A stretch of 50,682 nt of DNA from Pseudorhizobium pelagicum (GTDB taxonomy: Bacteria; Pseudomonadota; Alphaproteobacteria; Rhizobiales; Rhizobiaceae): contig JOKI01000007.1 in the NCBI GenBank assembly GCA_000722615.1, positions 1-50,682 of the forward strand. The letters are read 5' to 3'. Numbering within the stretch: position 1 is the first letter of the stretch; each line of letters starts with the position of its first letter. The notes beneath the pieces are model-generated. The model did no database searches, was not told the origin of the DNA, and saw only the letters and a list, made by a program, of their open reading frames with translations. This document shows, one piece after another, positions 44,510 through 50,682 of this stretch. The translations under genes and the position numbers were made by a program.

Positions 44510-45892
44510 ATGGCGCTCGGTTTCATCAAAAAGGTCTTCACCTTCGGCAAGGACAAGCCCGTCGAGGAACCGACACCTGGAGAGGCGCTGGCCCCCGCCG
44601 AGGCGGTCGCCATCGGCACCGAGAGCGAACCGCATTCGCGCCAGGAGGATCTGCCCGTCTCGCCGGTTGATCCCGTCGCGGCGGTGGAGATGGACACGGC
44701 CGGCGGGCCGGTGGCCGACGATACCGCAGATGCGGCTGTAATCCCGGACGTCGGCCGGCAAGCCGACCTTCCCGAGGATGACGTTCCCGCACTCCTTGCG
44801 GGCATCGAGGACATCGTCGATATCGGCATGGTGCCGCTGTCGCTCCTGGAGGCTGAGAGCGAGGCCGGAACCGAGGAATCTCCGGTTGCCGAGGCGCCGC
44901 TGGAGCCCATCCTGCCGAAGGGCTTTTCCACGCGCATCGAGGCCGTCCCGGAGCCGGAGGTCGAAGCGCCCCGGCTGACCTGGTACCAGCGCCTGACGAG
45001 CGGGCTTGCCCGCACATCCTCCCAGCTGACCGGCCAGATCACGGCGCTGTTCACCAAGCGCAAGCTCGACGACCAGACGCTGGAGGACCTTGAGGATCTG
45101 TTGATCCAGGCGGATCTCGGCGTCGAAACCGCCATGCGCATTACCGGCGCCCTCTCCGCCGAACGCTACGGCAAGGACGTGACGGGTGAAGATGTGTCCC
45201 GGATCATGGCGGCGGAAATCAGCAAGGTGCTGGCGCCGGTCGCAAAGCCCCTCGCCCTCGACCTCAACCACAAGCCGCACGTCATCCTCGTGGTCGGCGT
45301 CAACGGCACCGGCAAGACGACGACGATCGGCAAGCTGGCGGCCAAGCTGTCAGGCTCCGGACTGAAGGTCATGCTGGCTGCCGGCGACACGTTCCGCGCG
45401 GCCGCCATCGAGCAGCTGAAGATCTGGGCGGACCGCACCGGTTCCGAGTTCATCGGCACCAAGCTGGGTGCGGATGCGGCGGGGCTTGCCTATGACGCCT
45501 TCGAGCAGGCACGGGCGAAGAAGTCTGACGTGCTGATCATCGACACGGCGGGCCGCCTGCAGAACAAGGCGGAGCTGATGGCGGAGCTCGAAAAGATCGT
45601 CCGCGTGCTCGGCAAGCTCGATCCGGAGGCGCCGCATACGGTGCTGCAGACGCTGGACGCGACCACCGGCCAGAACGCGCTCAGCCAGGTCGAGATCTTC
45701 CGCAACATCGCCGGCGTCAGCGGCCTGATCATGACCAAGCTCGACGGTACGGCGCGCGGCGGCATCCTCGTCGGCATCGCCGCCAAGCACAAACTGCCGG
45801 TCTATTTCATCGGCGTCGGGGAGGGTGTCGAGGATCTGGAGCCCTTCGAGGCGGACGAATTCGCCAAGGCCATTGCCGGACTGACGCATTGA
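44510..45892 (+). CDS. ftsY: Signal recognition particle receptor FtsY
   Basis: 460 residues. Residues 1-150 are an acidic N-terminal A-domain (many Glu/Asp/Pro) that places the protein at the membrane; then the NG domain with GVNGTGKTTTIGKLA, AGDTFRAAAIEQL, DTAGRLQNKAELMAEL and MTKLDGTARGGILVGIA. FtsY docks ribosome-SRP complexes at the translocon; its partner Ffh is encoded at 38067-39638. AAGGA ribosome site, 9 bases after mtaB. Confidence 0.95.
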   Translation: MALGFIKKVFTFGKDKPVEEPTPGEALAPAEAVAIGTESEPHSRQEDLPVSPVDPVAAVEMDTAGGPVADDTADAAVIPDVGRQADLPEDDVPALLAGIEDIVDIGMVPLSLLEAESEAGTEESPVAEAPLEPILPKGFSTRIEAVPEPEVEAPRLTWYQRLTSGLARTSSQLTGQITALFTKRKLDDQTLEDLEDLLIQADLGVETAMRITGALSAERYGKDVTGEDVSRIMAAEISKVLAPVAKPLALDLNHKPHVILVVGVNGTGKTTTIGKLAAKLSGSGLKVMLAAGDTFRAAAIEQLKIWADRTGSEFIGTKLGADAAGLAYDAFEQARAKKSDVLIIDTAGRLQNKAELMAELEKIVRVLGKLDPEAPHTVLQTLDATTGQNALSQVEIFRNIAGVSGLIMTKLDGTARGGILVGIAAKHKLPVYFIGVGEGVEDLEPFEADEFAKAIAGLTH

Positions 45893-45948
45893 TGCCACAG
45901 AAACACGGTTTGCCACCCGCCATTCCAGGCGAGAGAAGTTGAGAACCC

Positions 45949-46596
45949 ATGACGCTCGAAAGCGACACCAAGCCCACCGTTGAAGAAAAGCATCATCCGA
46001 TGCTGAAGTTCGCGCTCGAGATCGGGCCCCTGCTGGTCTTCTTCTTCAGCAATATCCGCGCGGAATGGCTGGCTGAGACATTTCCGGCCTTGAGCGCCGT
46101 CGGCGGGCCGCTGCTCATTGCCACGGCGCTGTTCATGGTCGCGACGGTGCTCTCGCTGATCGTGTCGAAGATCGTCTTCAAGCACCTGCCGGTCATGCCG
46201 TTCGTCTCGGGCCTAGTGGTCCTGGTGTTCGGCTCGCTGTCGATCTGGCTGCAGGACGAGACCTTCATCAAGATGAAGCCGACCATCGTCAATGCGCTGT
46301 TCGGTGTCGCGCTGCTCGGCGGCCTGTTCTTCGGCAAGGCGCTGCTGGGCTACGTCTTCAACGCCGCCTTCAATCTCGACGCAGCCGGCTGGAAGAAGCT
46401 CTCCTTCCGCTGGGGCCTGTTCTTCCTGTTTCTCGCGGTGCTGAACGAGGTCGTCTGGCGCAATTTCTCCGACGATGTCTGGGTCAATTTCAAGGTCTGG
46501 GGCACGATGCCGATCACGCTCATCTTCACCTTCGCGCAGATGCCGCTGATCATGCGGCATACGATTTCGGACGCGGCGGCGGAAACGAAGCCTTGA
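45949..46596 (+). CDS. yciB: Septation protein A family (YciB/IspZ)
   Basis: 215 residues, five to six membrane segments: [94 protein letters not shown], then [25 protein letters not shown], a strong family signature. YciB acts in inner-membrane integrity and cell division in other bacteria. Follows ftsY by 56 bases and overlaps the DUF2585 gene by 4 bases. Confidence 0.9.
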   Translation: MTLESDTKPTVEEKHHPMLKFALEIGPLLVFFFSNIRAEWLAETFPALSAVGGPLLIATALFMVATVLSLIVSKIVFKHLPVMPFVSGLVVLVFGSLSIWLQDETFIKMKPTIVNALFGVALLGGLFFGKALLGYVFNAAFNLDAAGWKKLSFRWGLFFLFLAVLNEVVWRNFSDDVWVNFKVWGTMPITLIFTFAQMPLIMRHTISDAAAETKP

Positions 46597-47189
46597 GCGA
46601 CAGCCCTGTGGGCCAATCCTCCGGGTGGGGTTCGCCACGGCTCTGGATCGGCGTCGCGCTGGCGCTCTTCCTGCTGCAGATCGCCGTCCTCTATGCGATG
46701 GGCCGGCTGCCGATCTGCGAGTGCGGCTACGTCAAGCTGTGGGAGGGCGGGGTCAATTCCAGCGGCAATTCGCAGCATCTGTCCGACTGGTACACGCCCT
46801 CGCACATCATCCACGGGTTCCTGTTCTACGGCCTCGCCTGGCTGCTGTTTCGCCGTGCGCCGATCGCAGCCAGGCTGTCGCTTGCGGTGCTGATCGAGGC
46901 GGCATGGGAAATCCTTGAAAACACGCCGATGGTGATCGACCGCTACCGCACCGCGACCATGGCGCTCGGCTACACCGGCGACAGCATCCTGAACTCGGCA
47001 ATGGATACGGTGTTCATGGCGCTCGGGTTCTTTGCCGCCGCGCGGCTGCCGATCTGGCTGACAATTGCGATTACCCTCGCCTTCGAGCTCGCGACCGGCT
47101 GGATCATCCGCGACAACCTGACCCTCAACGTGCTGATGCTGCTCTGGCCGGTGGATGCGATCCGCGCGTGGCAGGGCGCCCTCGGATAA
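46593..47189 (+). CDS. DUF2585 family membrane protein
   Basis: 198 residues from TTG (TTGA overlap with the yciB stop). About five membrane segments; the diagnostic stretch is [54 protein letters not shown], followed by [37 protein letters not shown]2585 is widespread in alphaproteobacteria and often named UPF0314. Function unknown; translational coupling to yciB suggests a linked envelope role. Confidence 0.85.
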   Translation: MSDSPVGQSSGWGSPRLWIGVALALFLLQIAVLYAMGRLPICECGYVKLWEGGVNSSGNSQHLSDWYTPSHIIHGFLFYGLAWLLFRRAPIAARLSLAVLIEAAWEILENTPMVIDRYRTATMALGYTGDSILNSAMDTVFMALGFFAAARLPIWLTIAITLAFELATGWIIRDNLTLNVLMLLWPVDAIRAWQGALG

Positions 47190-47193
47190 CGCC

Positions 47194-47793
47194 TCAGGCG
47201 CCTGCTGCGGCTTTCTCGATCGCCGGCAGCAGTTCCTGGGTCAGGCTGCGCTCGTCGAAGGGGCCGACCTTCTTGTAGAGGATGGTGCCGTCGGGGCCAA
47301 CGAGATAGCTTTCCGGAATGCCGTAGACGCCCCAGTCGATCGCCGCCTTGCCGTTCGGATCGACGCCGATCGCGTCGTAGGGATTGCCCAGTTCGCCGAG
47401 AAAGCGAAGTGCGTTGTCGTTGCGGTCCTTGTAGTTGATGCCGACCACCGTCAGCCGCTCGTCCTTCGCCAGCTCCTTCAGGATCGGATGCTCCTGGCGG
47501 CAGGGGACGCACCAGGAAGCAAAGACGTTGACGAGCGTCAGCCTGCCGGCCATCGCCGCATCCGTGAGCGCCGGCGTGCTGGACCCCTCCAGAGGCGGCA
47601 GGGCAAGCGACGGCGCCTTCTGGCCGATCAGCGCAGACGGGATCGCCGAGATGTCGCGGCCGTTGACGTCCTGGTCGTAGAGCATCTTGCCGGCCACCAG
47701 CGCGAAGCCGCCAAAGACGAGAAGCGGCACCAAGGCGAGCAGGTAGCGGCCGATGCCGCGCCGGCGCGGTGTGCTGTCGGTATCGTTGGTCAT
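47194..47793 (-). CDS. ccmG: Thiol:disulfide interchange protein CcmG (DsbE)
   Basis: 199 residues: one N-terminal membrane anchor (YLLALVPLLVFGGFALVAG) and a periplasmic thioredoxin domain with redox pair Cys95/Cys98 (FASWCVPCRQE), then the Glu/Pro motif VYGIPESYLVGPDG. Reduces apocytochrome c (or CcmH) cysteines for haem attachment. Last gene of ccmABCDG; start overlaps the ccmD stop. Confidence 0.92.
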   Translation of the reverse strand: MTNDTDSTPRRRGIGRYLLALVPLLVFGGFALVAGKMLYDQDVNGRDISAIPSALIGQKAPSLALPPLEGSSTPALTDAAMAGRLTLVNVFASWCVPCRQEHPILKELAKDERLTVVGINYKDRNDNALRFLGELGNPYDAIGVDPNGKAAIDWGVYGIPESYLVGPDGTILYKKVGPFDERSLTQELLPAIEKAAAGA

Positions 47794-47963
47794 CGGGCTT
47801 CATCCACGGATGCAACGGACGAGCGGCGACGAACGCCCACTCGCTCGAGTTCTTCCAGTTCACGGCGGCGGCCCCTGCCGTCCAGCCAGACCCAGAGGAT
47901 CAACAGGGCGACGATCAGCGCGGCGATGCCGTAGGAGAGGGCAATGTAGAAGGTGTGGCTCAT
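47790..47963 (-). CDS. ccmD: Haem exporter protein CcmD
   Basis: 57 residues, MSHTFYIALSYGIAALIVAL then LILWVWLDGRGRRRELEELE, one membrane segment followed by a charged, Arg/Glu-rich tail: the CcmD signature. It helps release holo-CcmE from CcmABC. The ATG is one base after the ccmC stop and its TGA overlaps the ccmG ATG. Easily missed because of size. Confidence 0.9.
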   Translation of the reverse strand: MSHTFYIALSYGIAALIVALLILWVWLDGRGRRRELEELERVGVRRRSSVASVDEAR

Positions 47964-47964
47964 G

Positions 47965-48723
47965 TCACGCCTCCCGCCCGGCCATGCGGGCCGCCATGCG
48001 GCGCTGGGCGCCGACGCGACGGCGCCAGATCTCGTTGCGCATCGCCATCAGGTGCAGCGTGAAGAACAGCAGGGTGAAGGCAAGCGCCATGACCAGCAGC
48101 GGGACCAGGAATTCCGGCGCGATCGTCGGCCCGTCGAGCCTGACGACGCTCGCCGGCTGATGCAGCGTGTTCCACCAGTCGACCGAAAACTTGATGATCG
48201 GGATATTGACGAAGCCGACGAGGATCAGCACGGCGCTGAGGCGGGCGGCGCGCGAAGGGTCGTCGAGCGCGCGGTTGAGGGCGATCAGGCCGAGATACAT
48301 CAGGAACAGGATGAAGACGGAGGTCAGCCGCGCATCCCAGACCCACCAGGTGCCCCACATGGGCTTGCCCCAGAGCGAGCCGGTGGCGAGCGCAATCAGC
48401 GTGAAGGCGGCGCCAAGCGGCGCGGCGGCCTTGTGCGACACGTCGGCCAGCGGATGACGCCAGACCAGGGTGCCGATCGCCGAGAGCGCCATCACGGAGT
48501 AGCACATCATGGACAGCCAGGCGGCCGGTACATGGACATACATGATGCGCACGGTCTCGCCCTGCTGGTAATCGCCTTCGGTCGTGAAGCTGAGGTAGAG
48601 GCCGACCGCGAAAAGGCCGGCCGTCAGACAGGCCATCCACGGCAATAGCCGGGCGACGAGCGCCAGGAAACGCGTCGGATTGGCAAGATCGCTGAATTTT
48701 GTGATGGCGAGGCTTTCGGTCAT
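47965..48723 (-). CDS. ccmC: Haem exporter protein CcmC
   Basis: 252 residues with six membrane segments. The haem-handling tryptophan-rich loop is intact: MWGTWWVWDARLTSVFILFLMYLG; periplasmic histidines lie in MYVHVPAAW and further along. CcmC loads haem on CcmE. Lies 44 bases after ccmB and overlaps ccmD closely. Confidence 0.93.
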   Translation of the reverse strand: MTESLAITKFSDLANPTRFLALVARLLPWMACLTAGLFAVGLYLSFTTEGDYQQGETVRIMYVHVPAAWLSMMCYSVMALSAIGTLVWRHPLADVSHKAAAPLGAAFTLIALATGSLWGKPMWGTWWVWDARLTSVFILFLMYLGLIALNRALDDPSRAARLSAVLILVGFVNIPIIKFSVDWWNTLHQPASVVRLDGPTIAPEFLVPLLVMALAFTLLFFTLHLMAMRNEIWRRRVGAQRRMAARMAGREA

Positions 48724-48767
48724 GGCGGCTTTCTAGGCGAAGACGGCGGCTTCAGGCTTGATTCTAG

Positions 48768-49427
48768 TCAATCACCGGCATTGCGCAACGCCAGCGCCGC
48801 ACCGACGGGGCCGAGGACTGCGAAAAACATCGTGATGGCGGACAACATCAAGAAAGGCGGCATAAACGGGGCAGGGTCCTCGACGGCGGCATAGGAAGCG
48901 CTGACGCCGAAGATCAGCACCGGGACGGCGAGCGGCAGGACGAGGATCGAGACGAGAAGCCCGCCGCGCGGCAGGGCGACGGCCACGGCCGCGCCGACGG
49001 CGCCGATGAAGGTCAGGGCGGGCGACCCGACCAGCAGCGTCAGCGCCACCGCGCCGATCGCCGTTTCGCTCATGTTCATGAAGAGACCCAGAAGCGGCGA
49101 AGCGATCACCAGCGGCAGGCCGTTGGCAAGCCAGTGCGCCAGGCATTTGACGAGCACCGTCAGCACCAGCGGATGTTCCTGCATCAGGATCAGGTCGAGC
49201 GAACCGTCCTCGCGCTCCGTCTGAAACAGGCGATCCAGGCCGAGCAGGGCCGACAGGAGCGCGCCGATCCAGACGATGGCGGGACCGATGCGGGACAGGA
49301 GGTTGAGATCCGGGCCCACTCCGAAGGGAATGACCGCCACCACCGTCATGAAGAACAGGACACCGATCAGCGCGCCGCCGCCGGCGCGCACGGACAGCTT
49401 CAGGTCGCGAAGGAGGAGAGCCATCAT
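48768..49427 (-). CDS. ccmB: Haem exporter protein CcmB
   Basis: 219 residues, six membrane segments, family marks LLLRDLKLSVRAGGGALIGVLFFMTVVAVIPFG and DRLFQTEREDGSLDLILM. Permease half of the CcmAB ABC complex used in haem handling to CcmE. Start overlaps the ccmA stop by 4 bases. Confidence 0.93.
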   Translation of the reverse strand: MMALLLRDLKLSVRAGGGALIGVLFFMTVVAVIPFGVGPDLNLLSRIGPAIVWIGALLSALLGLDRLFQTEREDGSLDLILMQEHPLVLTVLVKCLAHWLANGLPLVIASPLLGLFMNMSETAIGAVALTLLVGSPALTFIGAVGAAVAVALPRGGLLVSILVLPLAVPVLIFGVSASYAAVEDPAPFMPPFLMLSAITMFFAVLGPVGAALALRNAGD

Positions 49428-50065
49428 TGCAGGAATGCCTCCGGCAGATCGCTAAAGCCTGTCATCCGCAGCTCCCTCGCATTCTCCAGACCGAGAGGCT
49501 GGTGGGTGGCCGCAAGCAGCATGCCGCCTGCAGCCAAGTGCTGCTTGATCAGATCGGTGAAGGTCTGTTCGGCGCGGGTGTCGAGTGCGGCTGTCGGCTC
49601 GTCGAGGATCCAGACGGGACGGTAGGCGACGAGCAGCTTGGCGAAGGCCATCCTCCGCTGCTGGCCCGCCGACAGATAGCCGAAGGGAAGATGGGCGATG
49701 CCGCCCAGTCCGACCCGGTCGGCGGCCTCGACGACGGACATGCCCGCTCCGCCTTCGAGGTCGCCCAGGAAGCTTTTCCAGAACACCAGATTTTCACGGA
49801 CCGTCAGTTCGGCCTTCATGGCATTGCGGTGACCGAGATAGTGGCATGCCTCACCGGCGCGCACCGTCTCGTCCTTGCCGGTCCACAGGACACGGCCCGC
49901 CTCGGCCGGCAGCAGGCCGGCCACGACGCGCAGGAGCGTCGATTTGCCCGACCCGTTGCGGCCGGTCAGCACCAGCGCGTCGCCGGAGCCCAGGTCGAAG
50001 GAAATGTCTGAAAAAAGCAGATCTTCGCCGCGTCGTGCGCCCAGCCGCTCGGCTCTCAGCCGCAT
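49424..50065 (-). CDS. ccmA: Haem exporter ATP-binding protein CcmA
   Basis: 213 residues from the ATG before RLRAERLGARRGEDLLF (AAAGG upstream); a longer frame adds ten unlikely residues. ABC signature set: Walker A TGRNGSGKSTLLRV, signature LSAGQQRRMAFAKLL, Walker B WILDEPTAALD, H-loop ATHQP. Drives CcmB in cytochrome c maturation. First gene of the operon, divergent from acnA. Confidence 0.95.
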   Translation of the reverse strand: MRLRAERLGARRGEDLLFSDISFDLGSGDALVLTGRNGSGKSTLLRVVAGLLPAEAGRVLWTGKDETVRAGEACHYLGHRNAMKAELTVRENLVFWKSFLGDLEGGAGMSVVEAADRVGLGGIAHLPFGYLSAGQQRRMAFAKLLVAYRPVWILDEPTAALDTRAEQTFTDLIKQHLAAGGMLLAATHQPLGLENARELRMTGFSDLPEAFLQ

Positions 50066-50308
50066 ACTCGATGCCTTTGTTAGGATTTTAATCACCGGAC
50101 TTAAAAATTTTGCGCAATTAGCACTTTAGCAGTCTGGAACCCTTCTTAGAAATTATCTATAAGCTTCGCAACCACGCCAGCGACCGGCGTGATTAATCAT
50201 CTTGCGCCGAACGTGAGGACATCGTCTTCTCGTGCGGACAGCGGAAATGGTCGCACCCGCATCCTGATGTGCAGTAGTGCATAGGCGTCCGCACGCGCGT
50301 GTTGGCTC

Positions 50309-50314
50309 TATAAT
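50309..50314 (+). promoter_or_regulatory. Candidate -10 box (TATAAT) of acnA
   Basis: A perfect TATAAT 15 bases before the GTG start. The matching -35 region is weak, and the short distance would give an almost leaderless or very short 5' UTR. Confidence 0.4.
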
Positions 50315-50329
50315 CAGCGGGGTTTTTCC

Positions 50330-50682
50330 GTGACCAAATCTCTCGACAGTTTCAATTGTCGCTCCGTCCTTACCGTCGACGGCAAGGACTATGTCTATTA
50401 CAGTCTTCCGAAAGCGGAAGCCAACGGTCTCCCCGGCGTCTCCAAGCTTCCCTTTTCCATGAAGGTCCTGCTCGAGAACCTGCTTCGCCATGAAGATGGC
50501 CGCACCGTCGACAAGGCGCAGATCCTGACGGTTGCCGAATGGCTGAACAACAAGGGCACGGTTGAAAGCGAGATCGCCTATCGCCCCGCCCGCGTGCTGA
50601 TGCAGGACTTCACCGGTGTTCCGGCCGTGGTCGACCTTGCCGCCATGCGCGACGCGATGGTTTCGCTGGGAGGCGATCCCGA
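50330..50682 (+). CDS. acnA: Aconitate hydratase AcnA, N-terminal part
   Basis: 117 residues visible, cut by the window end. TKSLDSFNCRSVLTVDGKDYVYYSLP, LPFSMKVLLENLLRHEDG and IAYRPARVLMQDFTGVPAVVDLAAMRDAM are the N-terminus of AcnA-type aconitase. Isomerises citrate and isocitrate in the TCA cycle. Iron-sulfur ligand cysteines lie beyond the window. GTG start. Confidence 0.95.
   Translation, partial: MTKSLDSFNCRSVLTVDGKDYVYYSLPKAEANGLPGVSKLPFSMKVLLENLLRHEDGRTVDKAQILTVAEWLNNKGTVESEIAYRPARVLMQDFTGVPAVVDLAAMRDAMVSLGGDP

Overview
The window looks like a chromosomal segment of an alphaproteobacterium of the Rhizobiales, most likely Rhizobiaceae. The basis is high GC, a leuC / rplS-trmD-rimM-rpsP / ffh / dapF-mtaB-ftsY-yciB / ccm / acnA neighbourhood, proteins of rhizobial type (DUF2585, C-terminally extended L19 and S16, FtsK, PhoX), and regulatory signals typical of the class: a direct-repeat LexA box, a CtrA TTAA-N7-TTAA box and a SigF/NrsF pair. 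The species cannot be named from the sequence alone.

Layout. (1) 1-5217: the end of a prophage or phage remnant, with a tail fibre carrying two 40-residue repeats, a tail-fibre-assembly-like protein and a 1031-residue virion or ejection-type protein. (2) 5279-12500: an accessory stretch with a PIN-like nuclease, lipoproteins, orphan proteins, an SOS-type three-gene operon ending in an SRAP DNA-crosslink protein under a LexA box, a possible frameshifted remnant of an ATP-dependent DNA ligase, and several orphan ORFs. It ends at a tRNA-Gly(GCC) whose 3' end faces the accessory side, the usual geometry of an integration boundary, although no integrase or second att copy is visible. (3) 12877-28585: core metabolism and housekeeping: prolyl-tRNA deacylase, CnoX-type thioredoxin, Lon-N protein, Trm112-like protein, ubiquinone hydroxylase, TesB, glnK-amtB behind a sigma-54 promoter, ftsK behind a CtrA box, a LolA-like protein, XthA, a response regulator with a cNMP-binding protein, an L,D-transpeptidase, PhoX and a SixA-like phosphatase.

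(4) 28749-34284: leuC, then a bufferin operon (bufA1-bufB-bufC-bufD) on the minus strand facing sigF-nrsF on the plus strand. Both transcription units start from matching promoters, GTAAC[A/G]-N16-CGTA[A/G]G, which is strong internal evidence that SigF drives its own operon and the bufferin operon. A hairpin between bufA1 and bufB probably raises the ratio of precursor peptide to modifying enzymes. (5) 34363-39638: translation and secretion genes rplS, trmD, rimM, rpsP, a chorismate-mutase-like gene and ffh, with possible RNA control elements in front of rplS and ffh. (6) 39948-50682: a vapBC module, a Tat-exported metallo-hydrolase, a strongly structured intergenic region, dapF-mtaB-ftsY-yciB-DUF2585, the cytochrome c maturation operon ccmABCDG (minus strand) and the start of acnA.

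The most notable items are the SigF promoter pair with a near-leaderless sigF message, the structured RNA candidate upstream of dapF, the alternative-hairpin leader of rplS, the terminator-like element in front of ffh, the LexA-boxed SRAP operon beside a ligase remnant, and the prophage-adjacent PIN nuclease. All functional statements are by recognition of family motifs; no database search was run.
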